DNA from: Luteimonas huabeiensis HB2
GTDB taxonomy: Bacteria > Pseudomonadota > Gammaproteobacteria > Xanthomonadales > Xanthomonadaceae
Length of the DNA: 64,000 nt
Direction: 5' to 3'
NCBI RefSeq assembly: GCF_000559025.1
Contig: NZ_JAAN01000019.1
Coordinates: 99,824 to 163,823 of the forward strand
The first letter of the stretch is position 1; each line of letters opens with the position of its first letter. Positions 47,841-57,798 of the stretch are shown piece by piece. The notes under the pieces were generated by a model. The model saw only the letters and a program-made list of their open reading frames with translations. It made no database searches and was not told the DNA's origin. The position numbers were made by a program, and so were the translations under genes.

Positions 47841-49490
47841 ATGAGCCAGTCCACGCATCTGTCCGGGGCCAGCCGCTATCTCGCCTGGTGGGCCGCCATC
47901 GCGCTGACGCTCGTCAGCCTGCCGCTCGCCTTCGTCTGGCCCGCCTGGTGGTGGGGCGTCGGGCTGGGCGCGGCGCTGACGGCCGTCGGTGTCGTCGATC
48001 GCCTGCAGACGCGCAGCACGCTGCGCCGCAACTATCCGCTGCTGGCGCACTTCCGCTACGGCCTGGAGTCGATCGGGCCGGAGATGCGGCAGTACTTCAT
48101 AGAGGGCGATACCGCCGAGGTGCCGTTCTCGCGCCAGCAGCGCGCGCTGGTCTACCAGCGCGCGAAGTCGGTCAGCGACGTGCGGCCGTTCGGCTCGCAG
48201 CAGGGCGTGTACGCGGTGGACTACGAATGGATCAACCATTCGATGCGTCCGTTGCACCTGGAGGGGCACGACTTCCGCATCGACATCGGCGCCGGCTGCG
48301 CGCAGCCGTATTCGGCCAGCGTCTTCAACATCTCGGCGATGAGCTTCGGCTCGCTGTCGGCCAACGCGATCCTGGCGCTCAACGCCGGCGCCAAGGCCGG
48401 CGGCTTCTATCACGACACCGGGGAGGGCTCGATCTCGCGCTATCACCGCGAGCACGGCGGCGACCTGGTCTGGGAGATCGGCTCCGGTTACTTCGGTTGC
48501 CGCAACGCGTCCGGCCTGTTCGATCCCGGCCGCTTCGCCGACAACGCCGCCGACCCGCAGGTGCGGATGATCGAGCTGAAGCTCTCGCAGGGCGCCAAGC
48601 CCGGCAAGGGCGGGCTGCTGCCCGGGGCCAAGGTGACGGCGGAGATCGCCGAGGCGCGCGGCGTGCTGGAGGGCGTGGACTGCATCTCGCCGGCCGGCCA
48701 TTCGGCGTTCTCCACGCCGAAGGAACTGCTCGACTTCATCGCCCGGTTGCGCGAGCTGTCGGGCGGCAAGCCGACCGGCTTCAAGCTCGCCATCGGCCAT
48801 CCGTGGGAATGGTTCGGGATCGCGCGGGCGATGCTGGAGACGGGCATGGTCCCGGATTTCATCGTCGTCGACGGCGCCGAGGGCGGTACCGGCGCGGCGC
48901 CGGCGGAGTTCATCGACCACGTCGGCCTGCCCATGCACGAGGCGCTGATGCTGGTGCACAACACGCTGGTCGGCATCGGCCTGCGCGAGCGCATCCGCAT
49001 CGGCGCGGCCGGGCGCATCACCAGCGCCTTCGACATCGCCCGGGCCATGGCGATGGGCGCGGACTGGTGCAACTCGGGGCGCGGCTTCATGTTCGCGCTG
49101 GGCTGCATCCAGGCGCAGAGCTGCCACAACGACCGCTGCCCGACCGGCGTGGCGACGCAGGACCCGTCGCGCTGGCGGCACCTGGACGTGGCCGACAAGG
49201 CCGCGCGCGTGCGCAACTTCCACGACAACACCCTGCGCGCGCTGCGCGATCTGATCGCCGCCGCCGGGCTCACCCATCCCTCGCAGATCGGCCCCGAGCA
49301 CATCCTGCGGCGGGTGTCGCCGACCGAGATCCGCTCGCTGGCGGCGCTGTATCGCTTCCTGGAGCCCGGCGAGCTGCTGCACGGCGAACCGCACCACGCG
49401 GTGTTCCGCGCCTTCTGGCCCGACGCGCGCAGCGATTCCTTCGCCCCGCCCGAGCGCATCCGCCGTCTCCAGGACAGCAAGTCGCTCTGA
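47841..49490 (+). CDS. FMN-binding glutamate synthase family protein
   Basis: A 549-residue protein with two N-terminal transmembrane segments (about residues 12-48) and a C-terminal FMN-binding domain like the large subunit of glutamate synthase: EGSISRYHREHGGDLVWEIGSGYFG, KLSQGAKPGKGG, DGAEGGTGAAPAEF, and the Cys-containing CHNDRCPTGVATQ near residue 433 that in GltB holds the 3Fe-4S cluster. It lacks the amidotransferase domain, so it is not a complete GOGAT; the physiological reaction of this stand-alone family is not established. Its stop is 28 bp from the convergent phoH remnant. Confidence 0.9.
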   Translation: MSQSTHLSGASRYLAWWAAIALTLVSLPLAFVWPAWWWGVGLGAALTAVGVVDRLQTRSTLRRNYPLLAHFRYGLESIGPEMRQYFIEGDTAEVPFSRQQRALVYQRAKSVSDVRPFGSQQGVYAVDYEWINHSMRPLHLEGHDFRIDIGAGCAQPYSASVFNISAMSFGSLSANAILALNAGAKAGGFYHDTGEGSISRYHREHGGDLVWEIGSGYFGCRNASGLFDPGRFADNAADPQVRMIELKLSQGAKPGKGGLLPGAKVTAEIAEARGVLEGVDCISPAGHSAFSTPKELLDFIARLRELSGGKPTGFKLAIGHPWEWFGIARAMLETGMVPDFIVVDGAEGGTGAAPAEFIDHVGLPMHEALMLVHNTLVGIGLRERIRIGAAGRITSAFDIARAMAMGADWCNSGRGFMFALGCIQAQSCHNDRCPTGVATQDPSRWRHLDVADKAARVRNFHDNTLRALRDLIAAAGLTHPSQIGPEHILRRVSPTEIRSLAALYRFLEPGELLHGEPHHAVFRAFWPDARSDSFAPPERIRRLQDSKSL

Positions 49491-49517
49491 GCGCGGCGGC
49501 GGGAGCGCTCCGGGCCT

Positions 49518-50078
49518 TCAGAGCACCTCGGACGCGTAGTCGGCCAGCCGCGAGCGCTCGCCGCGGCGCAGGGTGACGTGGGCGCTGTGCGCCCAGCCCT
49601 TGAAGCGGTCGACCGCGTAGGTCAGGCCGGAGGTGGTCTCGGTGAGGTAGGGCGTGTCGATCTGTTCGACGTTGCCCAGGCAGACGATCTTGGTGCCCGG
49701 ACCGGCGCGGGTGATCAGCGTCTTCATCTGCTTCGGGGTCAGGTTCTGCGCCTCGTCCAGGATCAGCCAGCGGCTGAGGAAGGTGCGCCCGCGCATGAAG
49801 TTGAGCGAGCGGATCTTGATCCGGCTGGCGAGCAGGTCGTTGGTGGCCGCGCGGCCCCAGGCGCCGCCTTCCTGGTTGTGGGTCAGCACCTCGAGGTTGT
49901 CGGTGAGCGCGCCCATCCACGGGGTCATCTTCTCCTCCTCGGTGCCGGGCAGGAAGCCGATGTCCTCGCCGACGCTGACGGTGGCGCGGGTCATGATGAT
50001 CTCGCGGTAGCGCTGCTGGTCCATCGTCTGCGCCAGTCCGGCCGCCAGCGCCAGCAGGGTCTTGCCGGTGCCGGTCCG
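49518..50078 (-). pseudogene. phoH-family ATPase, 5'-truncated
   Basis: The C-terminal PhoH ATPase domain only: TGTGKTLLALAAGLAQTM is present from the Walker A onwards, with the Walker B WLILDEAQNLTP further on. Everything before the Walker A (the usual lead-in and the PIN domain of the ~450-residue family) is missing. The homology stops at a G-rich junction (GGGGTGGGGGTGGGG on the plus strand), and no start codon with a ribosome-binding site precedes it. The earliest ATG, at 50,024, lies after the Walker A, so any product would lack ATP binding. Could be a real deletion or an assembly error. Confidence 0.75.
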
Positions 50079-50163
50079 TGTGGGGTGGGGGTGGGGCGCG
50101 CGCAGCCGCAGTCCGCCGCGGCCCGCGGGGCGGGGCGGCGCGTACGCGTTGCGGGGGCGGGGC

Positions 50164-50643
50164 TCACCGGGCGCGAGCCGCCTTCAGGGCATCCAGGACG
50201 GCCTGCGCATGGCCGGGCACGCGCACCTTGCGCCAGGCCCGCGCGATCCGTCCCTCGGGGTCGATCAGGAAGGTGCTGCGCTCCACGCCCAGCACCTTGC
50301 GGCCGTACATGTTCTTCTCGCGGATCACGTCGAAGGCGCGGCACAGCGTCTCGTCCGCATCGCTGACCAGCGGGAAGCGGAAGCCCTGCTTGGCGCGGAA
50401 GTTGTCGTGCGACTTCACCGAATCGCGCGAGACGCCCAGCACCGCCGCGTCCTCGGCCTCGAACGCCGGCAGCAGGGCGTCGAAGTCCAGTCCCTCGGTG
50501 GTGCAGCCCGGGGTCGAATCCTTGGGATAGAAGTACAGCGCCAGCCAGCGGCCGGCGTAGTCGCCGAGCGTGGCCCGCGCGCCGCCGGACAGCTGCAGCG
50601 GCAGCGCCAGGACGGTGCGGTCGATCGTGTCGCCTTCGTTCAT
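50164..50643 (-). CDS. bcp: Peroxiredoxin (bacterioferritin comigratory protein, BCP/PrxQ)
   Basis: A 159-residue thiol peroxidase that reduces hydroperoxides. The peroxidatic Cys47 lies in the motif YPKDSTPGCTTE. The usual resolving Cys five residues later is absent; Cys101 is the only other candidate. The late ERSTFLIDPEGRIARAWRKV segment is typical. The gene lies between gcvR and the broken phoH. Confidence 0.95.
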   Translation of the reverse strand: MNEGDTIDRTVLALPLQLSGGARATLGDYAGRWLALYFYPKDSTPGCTTEGLDFDALLPAFEAEDAAVLGVSRDSVKSHDNFRAKQGFRFPLVSDADETLCRAFDVIREKNMYGRKVLGVERSTFLIDPEGRIARAWRKVRVPGHAQAVLDALKAARAR

Positions 50644-50651
50644 CCGCGCGC

Positions 50652-51218
50652 TCAGAACTTCATCGGGTCCATGATGGCGTCGAGGTTCAGGTGGTCGCAG
50701 AACTCGAGGAAATCGTCGCGCAGCGCGGCGATGTGCATGTCCGCGGGCACCCCGATGGTGACCTGCGCGGAGAACATGTCCGCGCCGGTCTGCATCGCGC
50801 GGTAGCGCGAGGAATGCAGGCTCTCGATGGTGATGCCCTGGCGGTCGAAGAAATCGGCGAGCTGGAACAGGATGCCGGGCTTGTCCGCGGCCACCACCTC
50901 GACCACGTAGGGCAGCAGGTTGGACTGCAGCGGCTTGGGACCGGTGCGGTACCAGATCAGCTTCAGTCCTTCCTCGCGGTCCAGCCGCGACAGCATCGCC
51001 TCCAGCTTGGCCACCGCGTCCCAGGAGCCGGTCGCCAGCGCGGTCACCGAGACGTCGCGGCCCACGGTGGACAGGCGCGCGTCGACCAGGTTGCAGCCGC
51101 TGTCGGCGATCCGCCGGCTCACCGCCAGCAGCGGGGAGTGCGGATGCGTCGTATAGGCGTTGATCAGCAGGTGGTTTTCGTTCGGCGCAGGCCGGGAAGC
51201 GGGGTCTGGATCGGTCAA
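50652..51218 (-). CDS. gcvR: GcvR-like glycine cleavage transcriptional repressor (ACT domains)
   Basis: A 188-residue regulator with two ACT domains (about residues 15-85: HLLINAYTTHPHSPLLAVSR; and 103-175: LPYVVEVVAADKPGILFQLADFF). The start is a TTG at 51,218, which gives the LTDPDPASRP N-terminus I recall from xanthomonad GcvR; upstream extension is low-complexity. The gene is divergent from dapA, an arrangement kept in Xanthomonadaceae. Confidence 0.88.
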   Translation of the reverse strand: MTDPDPASRPAPNENHLLINAYTTHPHSPLLAVSRRIADSGCNLVDARLSTVGRDVSVTALATGSWDAVAKLEAMLSRLDREEGLKLIWYRTGPKPLQSNLLPYVVEVVAADKPGILFQLADFFDRQGITIESLHSSRYRAMQTGADMFSAQVTIGVPADMHIAALRDDFLEFCDHLNLDAIMDPMKF

Positions 51219-51376
51219 GGCGGCGTCCGCGGCAGTCGGGTCTGAACGGCAGGCCGGCGGGGGCCGGATGCCGGCCGCCAGCATACTTGCCGCTGCTTCC
51301 GAGCCGCAAGTAACATTCGTGGCCCCGCGGCGCTCCGGCGCCGCCGTCCGCGCGCCAGGCGGCGCTGTGCCGCCGA

Positions 51377-52321
51377 ATGCGCGATCCCCGCGCCCCAAGC
51401 CCCGGAACCGGCATCTTGCGACTCTCTGGCAGCATCACCGCTCTCGCCACCCCGTTCAGCGCGGCCGGCGAGCTCGATCTCGACGCCTGGAAGCGGTTGC
51501 TCCAGTGGCAGCTCGAGGCCGGCACCTCGGCGCTGGTCGTGGCCGGTTCCACCGGCGAGGCGGCCGCGCTCTACGACCCGGAATTCGACCTGCTGCTGCG
51601 CACCGCGGTGCAACTGGTCGCCGGCCGGGTGCCGGTGCTCGCCGGTACCGGCGGTTCCAACACCGCGCGCACCATCGAGCAGACCCGGCGCGCCGCCGCG
51701 CTCGGCGCCGATGCCGCGCTGGTGGTCACGCCGCCCTACGTGCGGCCGACGCAGGCCGGGCTGCTCGCGCACTTCCGCGCGATCGCCGACGACGGCGCGC
51801 TGCCGCTGGTGCTCTACAACGTGCCGCCGCGCACCGGCTGCGACCTGCTGCCGGAAACCGCGGCCGAACTCGCCGCGCACCCGCGCATCGTCGGCATCAA
51901 GGAGGCGCGCAGCGAGCCGGAGCGGATGCAGGCGCTGCTGCCGCTGCGAGGCGAGGACTTCGCGGTGCTCAGCGGCGACGACCCGACCGCCGCGCGCGCG
52001 ATGCTCGCCGGCGCCGACGGCGTGATCTCGGTGGTCTCCAACGTCGTGCCCGCCAGCTTCCGGCGGCTGCACGCGCTGGCCGCCGCCGGCGACGCGGACG
52101 CCGCCGGCGCGCTGGATGCGCAGCTGCAGCCGCTGTACGCCTTCGCCTCGGTGGAGCCCAACCCGATCCCGGTCAAGGCGCTGCTGGCCCGTCGCGGCCT
52201 CGGCCACGGCCTGCGCCTGCCGCTGACCGCGCTGTCGCCCGAACATGCCGCCGCGGCCGATCGCGCGCTGGCGCTGGCGGAGACGCTCGAGCGTGCCAGC
52301 CGCGATACACTCGCCGCCTGA
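51377..52321 (+). CDS. dapA: 4-hydroxy-tetrahydrodipicolinate synthase
   Basis: A class I aldolase of lysine and peptidoglycan synthesis, condensing pyruvate with aspartate semialdehyde. The Schiff-base Lys lies in VGIKEAR (about residue 175) and the catalytic Tyr in YNVPPRTG. The common GTTGE(S) loop reads GSTGEA. With the ATG at 51,377 it has 314 residues; a TTG at 51,416 gives a start closer to the family norm ([14 protein letters not shown]) and may be the true one. Confidence 0.93.
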   Translation: MRDPRAPSPGTGILRLSGSITALATPFSAAGELDLDAWKRLLQWQLEAGTSALVVAGSTGEAAALYDPEFDLLLRTAVQLVAGRVPVLAGTGGSNTARTIEQTRRAAALGADAALVVTPPYVRPTQAGLLAHFRAIADDGALPLVLYNVPPRTGCDLLPETAAELAAHPRIVGIKEARSEPERMQALLPLRGEDFAVLSGDDPTAARAMLAGADGVISVVSNVVPASFRRLHALAAAGDADAAGALDAQLQPLYAFASVEPNPIPVKALLARRGLGHGLRLPLTALSPEHAAAADRALALAETLERASRDTLAA

Positions 52322-52335
52322 CTCAGGAGATCCCG

Positions 52336-52854
52336 ATGCCCCGTTCCCATCCCCGCGTCCGCACCGCCGTCCTCGTCATGCTGGCCATCGCGGTGCTGGG
52401 CGCTTCCGGCTGCCGCTGGTTCCGCAAGGAGAACGCGCTGTACGCCGAAAGCCCCGAGGCCCGCCCGCTGGAAGTGCCGCCCGACCTCGATCGCCCGCGC
52501 ACCGACGGCGCCATGGCGCTGCCCGAGGCGCCGCAGTCGGTGTCGCGTTCGCAGCTGGGCGCCCAGCGCGCGCCGGCCGCCAGCGCCGCCGGCTTCAGCG
52601 TCGCCGGCGAGCGCGACCAGGTGTTCGCCCGCGTGGGCGAGGCCCTGAACGCCATCGAGGGCGTCACCATCGCCAGCAGCGCGCAGCTGCTGGGCAGCTA
52701 CGACGTTTCCTACCAGGACGCGAGCTTCCTGGTCCGGGTGTCGGAAGCCGGCGACGGCGTCTACGTTTCGGCGGTCGATCCGCGCGGCCTGCCCGCCGCG
52801 GGCGGTCCGCCGGAGCAGCTGATCGCCGAGCTGCGCACGCGCCTGGGCGGCTGA
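52336..52854 (+). CDS. Hypothetical lipoprotein (NlpB/BamC-like)
   Basis: A 172-residue lipoprotein: signal peptide with lipobox GASGC (Cys near residue 26) followed by a low-complexity Pro/Ala-rich segment and a C-terminal helix-grip-like domain (GERDQVFARVGEALNAIEGV, about residues 95-172). The position after dapA equals that of nlpB/bamC in other gamma-proteobacteria, which suggests an outer-membrane protein assembly role. RBS AGGAGA is 7 bases before the ATG. Clear palindromic terminator at 52,879. Confidence 0.8.
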   Translation: MPRSHPRVRTAVLVMLAIAVLGASGCRWFRKENALYAESPEARPLEVPPDLDRPRTDGAMALPEAPQSVSRSQLGAQRAPAASAAGFSVAGERDQVFARVGEALNAIEGVTIASSAQLLGSYDVSYQDASFLVRVSEAGDGVYVSAVDPRGLPAAGGPPEQLIAELRTRLGG

Positions 52855-52878
52855 GGCCGCGGCCACGCACGATGCGAA

Positions 52879-52908
52879 ACGGGCGCCCCGGGGCGCCCGT
52901 TCTCGTTG
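52879..52908 (+). terminator. Terminator after the BamC-like gene
   Basis: A perfect 22-bp palindrome with arms ACGGGCGCCCC / GGGGCGCCCGT followed by TCTCGTT on this strand and TTTCGC on the other; it could serve both converging genes. Confidence 0.75.
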
Positions 52909-52946
52909 CGGATGAAGACATCGATCGCGCGCGAATGCGCGCGCGC

Positions 52947-53270
52947 CTACCGCTCCAGCAGCGGCAGCTTGTTCGGCTTGCCCTCCCACTCCTTGGCGTC
53001 GGGCAGCGGATCCTTGCGGGTGGTGATGACCGGCCACTCGCGCGCCAGCTCGGCGTTCAGCGCCACGTAGTGTTCCTGGCCCGCGGGCACGTCGTCCTCG
53101 GGGTAGATCGCGTTGATCGGGCACTCGGGCTCGCACAGGGTGCAGTCGATGCACTCGTCGGGATCGATCACCAGGAAGTTCGGGCCTTCGTGGAAACAGT
53201 CGACCGGGCACACCTCGACGCAGTCGGTGTACTTGCACTTGATGCAGTTCTCGGTGACGACGAAGGGCAT
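52947..53270 (-). CDS. fdxA: Seven-iron ferredoxin
   Basis: A 107-residue 3Fe-4S/4Fe-4S ferredoxin. The first cluster motif is CIKCKYTDC...CP and the second [12 protein letters not shown], followed by a helical extension ([19 protein letters not shown]) typical of the Azotobacter FdI/FdxA group. It carries electrons in the cytosol; the partner is not visible from context. It is convergent with the BamC-like gene. Confidence 0.95.
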   Translation of the reverse strand: MPFVVTENCIKCKYTDCVEVCPVDCFHEGPNFLVIDPDECIDCTLCEPECPINAIYPEDDVPAGQEHYVALNAELAREWPVITTRKDPLPDAKEWEGKPNKLPLLER

Positions 53271-53377
53271 GGGGTCCTCGGGGGCCGGCGCGGGCTGCGT
53301 GCAGCCTGCAAGTTTAAATCAGCCGTTGCGCGTGGGGTGCGAGCGATTCGCATCCGCTTCACGGCGAGGGCGCGAAA

Positions 53378-53409
53378 CGAAAGAACCCGGCCGGGGCCGG
53401 GTTCTTTCG
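53378..53409 (-). terminator. Palindromic terminator after tRNA-Glu
   Basis: Arms CGAAAGAACCCGGCC / GGCCGGGTTCTTTCG with a 2-base loop. It follows tRNA-Glu by 27 bases on the minus strand and faces fdxA, so it may also insulate that gene. Confidence 0.8.
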
Positions 53410-53435
53410 GCGGCGCGCTGTGCGGGCCGGGTAGA

Positions 53436-53511
53436 TGGCGCTCCCTACGGGATTCGAACCCGTGTTTTAGCCTTGAGAGGGCCACGTCCTAGGCCTCTAG
53501 ACGAAGGGAGC
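53436..53511 (-). tRNA. tRNA-Glu(CTC)
   Basis: 76 nt on the minus strand with encoded CCA. Acceptor GCTCCC / GGGAGC, anticodon CTC (53,475-53,477), T-loop GGGTTCGAATCCC. A TATACT hexamer at 53,581-53,586 (minus) may belong to its promoter, about 70 bases upstream of the mature 5' end. Confidence 0.95.
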
Positions 53512-53667
53512 GGGGATCGGCCCGAGGGCCACCGGCTGGACGACCGGCCTGCGCGGACCGGATCGGCCGTGCAGCTTGCTAGTATAGCAGCCCATCGGGC
53601 CGGTGGAATCCCTACCGCGCCCATCGGCGGGAAATTTCTTCCGCCGCCTTCCGTCCCAGAACCAGAG

Positions 53668-55014
53668 TCGATGACCCCGACGCCCCAACCTCTTCTCGCC
53701 GGCGCCCCGCACGCCATTCCGCGCGACCAGCACCCGATCTCCCGCAAGTCCATCAGCCCCGGCGCGCTGCGCGTGCTCTACCGGCTGCACGAGGCGGGCC
53801 ACGGCGCCTTTCTCGTCGGCGGCGCCGTGCGCGACCTGCTGATCGGCCGGCAGCCCAAGGACTTCGATGTCGCCACCGACGCCACGCCCGAGCAGGTCAA
53901 GGCGTTGTTCCGCAATTGCCGCCTGATCGGCCGCCGCTTCCGCCTCGCGCACGTGGTGTTCGGCCGCGAGATCGTCGAGGTCGCGACCTTCCGCTCCAAC
54001 GCCGACGACGGCAGCGGCGATCGCGAGACCCACGAAGGCGGCCGCCTGCTGCGCGACAACGTCTACGGCACCATCGAAGAGGACGCGGTCCGCCGCGACT
54101 TCACCGCCAATGCGTTGTATTACGCGATCGAGGACTTCTCGGTGCGCGACTACGTGGGCGGCTTCGAGGACGTGCGCAACCGCGTGCTGAAGCTGATCGG
54201 CGATCCCGAGCAGCGCTACCGCGAGGATCCGGTGCGGATGCTGCGCGCGGTCCGGCTGGCCGCCAAGCTCGGCTTCTCCATCGATGCCGCGACCGCCGCG
54301 CCGATCCCGCTGCTGGCGCCGCTGCTGCGCGAGGCCGCGCCGGCGCGGCTATTCGAGGAATGCCTGAAGCTGTTTTTGTCCGGACACGGGGAGGCCAGCT
54401 TCCTGGGCCTGGAGGCGCACGGGCTGCTGCCGATCCTGTTCCCGGAGAGCGCGGCGGCGATGGCCAGCAACCGCAGCGGCGCGCTGCGCCGGGTGGTGCT
54501 GGAAGGGCTGCGCAACACCGACGCGCGGGTCGCGGCCGACGAGCCGGTCTCGCCGGCGTTCCTGTTCGCGCTGCTGCTGTGGCCGGCCTACTGCCACGCG
54601 CTGATCGGCCTGCAGGCCGCCGGCGCCAATGCCGCCGAGGCGCAGCGCCGCGCCGCCGACCGGGTCACCCTGCACCAGCTCGCGACCATCGCCCTGCCGC
54701 GCCGCTTCTCGTTGCCGATGCAGGAAATCTGGCTGCTGCAGACGCGCTTCCCGCTGCGCCAGCGCAAGCGCGTGGTGCGCACGCTCTCGCACCCGCGCTT
54801 CCGCGCGGCGTTCGACTTCCTGCTGCTGCGCGAAGCCGCCTCCGGCAGCCATGCGGAGGACGTGGCGTTCTGGCGCGAGGCCCAGCACGATCCCGATCAC
54901 GCGCTGGCGGTGCAGGCGGGCGCCGCCGAGGACGCCGGCAACGGCGAGGAAGGCCCCGCGCGCCGGCGCCGTCGCCGGCGACGTCCCGCCCGCGCCGGCG
55001 CCGTCGAGGGGTGA
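53668..55014 (+). CDS. pcnB: Poly(A) polymerase I
   Basis: A 448-residue class II nucleotidyltransferase that adds 3' A-tails to RNA and promotes its decay. The nucleotidyltransferase core shows FLVGGAVRDLLIGRQPKDFDVATDA (split: GG-AVRD at about residues 51-56 and the catalytic DFD at about 66-68) and RRDFTANALYY further on. The family-typical basic tail is present as a run of Arg near the C-terminus. folK begins inside its stop codon. Confidence 0.94.
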   Translation, partial: SMTPTPQPLLAGAPHAIPRDQHPISRKSISPGALRVLYRLHEAGHGAFLVGGAVRDLLIGRQPKDFDVATDATPEQVKALFRNCRLIGRRFRLAHVVFGREIVEVATFRSNADDGSGDRETHEGGRLLRDNVYGTIEEDAVRRDFTANALYYAIEDFSVRDYVGGFEDVRNRVLKLIGDPEQRYREDPVRMLRAVRLAAKLGFSIDAATAAPIPLLAPLLREAAPARLFEECLKLFLSGHGEASFLGLEAHGLLPILFPESAAAMASNRSGALRRVVLEGLRNTDARVAADEPVSPAFLFALLLWPAYCHALIGLQAAGANAAEAQRRAADRVTLHQLATIALPRRFSLPMQEIWLLQTRFPLRQRKRVVRTLSHPRFRAAFDFLLLREAASGSHAEDVAFWREAQHDPDHALAVQAGAAEDAGNGEEGPARRRRRRRRPARAGAVEG

Positions 55015-55523
55015 GCGGGCGGGCGCGCTGCGACGCCGCGATCGGCCTGGGCGCCAACCTGGGCGATGCCGCCGCGACCGTGCGCGCCGCGTTCGCGGCG
55101 CTGGCCGCGCTGCCCGCGACCGAGCTGGTCGCCGCCTCGCCGCTGTACCGCACGCCCGCCTGGGGCATGGAGGACCAGCCCGATTTCGTCAACGCCGCCG
55201 CGCGCGTGCGCACCGCGCTGGCGCCGCAGGCGCTGCTGCAGGCGCTGCTGGCGATCGAGGCCGCGCAGGGCCGCGTGCGCGCCGCCGATGGCCGCGACCG
55301 CTGGGGCCCGCGCGCGCTCGACCTGGACCTGCTGCTCTACGCCGATCGGGTCCTGGACCTGCCCGGCCTGCGCCTGCCGCATCCGCACCTGCACCAGCGC
55401 GCCTTCGCGCTGGTGCCGCTGCTCGACGTGTGGCCGGAGGCGGAGATCCCCGGCATCGGCGCCGCCGCGCAGGCCCTGCGCGCGCTGCCGCGGGCCGGCA
55501 TCGTGCCGCTCGCGCCGCGCTGA
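55011..55523 (+). CDS. folK: 6-hydroxymethyl-7,8-dihydropterin pyrophosphokinase
   Basis: A 170-residue folate-pathway enzyme that pyrophosphorylates hydroxymethyl-dihydropterin. The GLGANLGD start and the signature [14 protein letters not shown] (about residues 94-107) are clear, and the final [16 protein letters not shown] matches the family. The start is a GTG overlapping the pcnB stop (GTGA), as in many gamma-proteobacteria. Confidence 0.95.
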   Translation: MSGRARCDAAIGLGANLGDAAATVRAAFAALAALPATELVAASPLYRTPAWGMEDQPDFVNAAARVRTALAPQALLQALLAIEAAQGRVRAADGRDRWGPRALDLDLLLYADRVLDLPGLRLPHPHLHQRAFALVPLLDVWPEAEIPGIGAAAQALRALPRAGIVPLAPR

Positions 55524-55563
55524 AGCGCCCGCAAGGCGCGCGACACGCTCTACACTTGCGCGC

Positions 55564-56373
55564 ATGACCGCCTCCGACCGCCCGCTGACCGTTCCCGATC
55601 TCGCCGTCGCGCGCGCCGAAGGGCGCCGCCTGGCGATGCTCACCGCCTACGGCGCCGGCTTCGCGCGCACCTGCGACGCCAACGGCGTCGACCTGCTGCT
55701 GGTCGGCGACTCGCTGGGCATGGTGGTGCAGGGCCACGGCTCCACGCTGCCGGTCACCGTCGACGACATGGTCTACCACACCGCCTGCGTGGCCCGCGGC
55801 ATCCGCCGCGCGTTGCTGGTGAGCGACCTGCCGTTCCAGGCCGATGCCACCCCCGAGCGCGCGCTCGACGCCGCCACCCGCCTGCTGCAGGCCGGCGCGG
55901 CGATGGCCAAGCTCGAGGGCGCCGGGCCCAAGCTCGAGGTCGTGCGCTTCCTCGCCGAGCGCGAGATCCCGGTCTGCTCGCACCTCGGGCTGACCCCGCA
56001 ATCGGTGCTGCGCATGGGCGGCTTCAAGGTGCAGGGCCGCGAGGCCGCGGCCGCCGCGCGCCTGCGCGAGGACGCGCTGGCGGTGGCCGAGGCGGGCGCC
56101 GCGCTGATCGTGCTGGAAGGCGTGCCGGCGGCGCTGGCGGCCGAGATCACCGCCGCCAGCCCGGTGCCGACCATCGGTATCGGCGCCGGCCCGCACTGCG
56201 ACGGCCAGGTGCTGGTGCTGCACGACATGCTCGGGCTCGACAGCGGCCACCGGCGCCCGCGCTTCGTCAAGGATTTCCTGGCCGAGGGCGGTTCGGTCGC
56301 CGGCGCGGTGCGCGCCTACGTCGCCGCCGTGCGCGACGGCAGCTTTCCCGCCGCCGAGCATTCGTACCTGTAG
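55564..56373 (+). CDS. panB: 3-methyl-2-oxobutanoate hydroxymethyltransferase
   Basis: First enzyme of pantothenate synthesis: transfers a one-carbon unit from methylene-tetrahydrofolate to ketoisovalerate. The 269-residue protein has the family's [23 protein letters not shown] and SDLPF blocks and the late [14 protein letters not shown](L)HD. It heads the panBCD cluster, separated by 45 bp from panC. Confidence 0.96.
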   Translation: MTASDRPLTVPDLAVARAEGRRLAMLTAYGAGFARTCDANGVDLLLVGDSLGMVVQGHGSTLPVTVDDMVYHTACVARGIRRALLVSDLPFQADATPERALDAATRLLQAGAAMAKLEGAGPKLEVVRFLAEREIPVCSHLGLTPQSVLRMGGFKVQGREAAAAARLREDALAVAEAGAALIVLEGVPAALAAEITAASPVPTIGIGAGPHCDGQVLVLHDMLGLDSGHRRPRFVKDFLAEGGSVAGAVRAYVAAVRDGSFPAAEHSYL

Positions 56374-56418
56374 GCGGCGATCTGCCAGAATCGCGTCTTT
56401 CGCCCGCGCGCCGTTGCC

Positions 56419-57276
56419 ATGATCGACATCGTCCACGACCTCGACGTCCTGCGCGCGCGCATCGCCGGCTGGAAACGCGAGGGCCTGCGCATCGGCCTGG
56501 TGCCGACGATGGGCAACCTGCACGCCGGCCACCATTCGCTGGTGCGGCTGGCGCGCGGCTACGCCGATCGCGTGGTGGCCAGCGTCTTCGTCAACCCGAC
56601 CCAGTTCGGCCCGCACGAGGACTTCGACCGCTACCCGCGCACGCCCGAGGCCGACGCCGCGGGCCTGGCCGAAGCCGGCTGCGACCTGATGTGGGCGCCG
56701 ACGGTGGCGACCATGTACCCGTTCGGCCCCGAGGCGGCGGTGCGCATGCACGTGCCGGGGGTGACCGAGGTGCTGGAGGGCGCGCGGCGGCCGGGCCATT
56801 TCGACGGCGTGGCGACGGTGGTCTCGCGGCTGTTCCTGCAGGTGCAGCCGGACGTCGCCGCGTTCGGGCGCAAGGACTACCAGCAACTGGCGGTGATCCG
56901 GCACCTGGTGCGCGACCTGGCGTTCCCGCTGGAGCTGCTGGCCGGCGCGATCGTGCGCGACGCCGACGGGCTCGCGCTCAGCTCGCGCAACCAGTATCTG
57001 GCCGCGCACGAGCGCCGCGTCGCGCCGCGGCTGTACGCCACGCTGCAGGCCATGCGCGACGGCCTGCGTGCCGGGCTCGCGCGCGAGGCGGTGGAGGCCG
57101 ACGCCGCGCGCACGCTGGAGGCGGCCGGCTTCGAGGTCGACTACGCGGTGGTGCGCACGCCGTCCCTGCAGGCGCCCGCCGACGGCGACCGCGGCGAGCG
57201 GGTCGCGCTGCTGGCCGCGCGGATCGGCCGCACACGGCTGATCGACAACCTGGAGTTCGAGCTCGGTCCGGGCTGA
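56419..57276 (+). CDS. panC: Pantothenate synthetase (pantoate-beta-alanine ligase)
   Basis: A 285-residue ATP-dependent ligase joining pantoate and beta-alanine. The HIGH-like motif is seen in [14 protein letters not shown] (about residues 29-42), with [16 protein letters not shown] and the KMSKS-like LSSRNQYL further on. Usual size and place between panB and panD. Confidence 0.96.
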   Translation: MIDIVHDLDVLRARIAGWKREGLRIGLVPTMGNLHAGHHSLVRLARGYADRVVASVFVNPTQFGPHEDFDRYPRTPEADAAGLAEAGCDLMWAPTVATMYPFGPEAAVRMHVPGVTEVLEGARRPGHFDGVATVVSRLFLQVQPDVAAFGRKDYQQLAVIRHLVRDLAFPLELLAGAIVRDADGLALSSRNQYLAAHERRVAPRLYATLQAMRDGLRAGLAREAVEADAARTLEAAGFEVDYAVVRTPSLQAPADGDRGERVALLAARIGRTRLIDNLEFELGPG

Positions 57277-57417
57277 ACGCGCGCCGGCGCGGGAAGCCGG
57301 TTTCACCGGGGACAGCGGCGCCTGAACCGCGCGGACCCCTTGTTGCGGTGCGGGGTCTATACTGGCGGCTTCTGCGGAAATCCCGCATCACCCACCCGCT
57401 CGCTGCGGGCCGACGCC

Positions 57418-57798
57418 ATGCAACTGACCCTGCTCAAAGCCAAGATCCACCGCGCCACCGTCACCCACGCCGAGCTGCACTACGAAGGCTCCTGCGCCAT
57501 CGACGGCCGCCTGCTCGACCTGTCGGGCATCCGCGAGTACGAGCGCGTGGAGATCTACAACATCAACAACGGCGAGCGCTTCGCGACCTACGCGATTCGC
57601 GCCGAAGAGGGCAGCGGGGTGATCTCCGTCAACGGCGCCGCCGCGCACAAGGCGCAACCCGGCGACCTGGTCATCATCTGCGCCTACGGCGCCTGCGACG
57701 AGGCCGAGGCGGCGCGGTTCAAGCCGACGCTGGTGTACGTGGACCGGCAGAACCGGCCGACGCATACCAACGATTCCATCCCGGCGCAGGCCGCCTGA
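57418..57798 (+). CDS. panD: Aspartate 1-decarboxylase proenzyme
   Basis: A 126-residue pyruvoyl enzyme making beta-alanine from aspartate for the panC reaction. The self-cleavage site Gly24-Ser25 lies in YEGSCAID, with Lys9 (LLKAKIHRA) and [11 protein letters not shown] also conserved. The ATG is at 57,418. Its stop overlaps the pgi start (TGATG). Confidence 0.96.
   Translation: MQLTLLKAKIHRATVTHAELHYEGSCAIDGRLLDLSGIREYERVEIYNINNGERFATYAIRAEEGSGVISVNGAAAHKAQPGDLVIICAYGACDEAEAARFKPTLVYVDRQNRPTHTNDSIPAQAA

Noticed and set aside
55189..57306. Very long minus-strand frame (over 700 codons) across folK-panB-panC
   Set aside because: High GC with codon bias creates long antisense frames; the plus-strand genes are unmistakable and cover the same bases.
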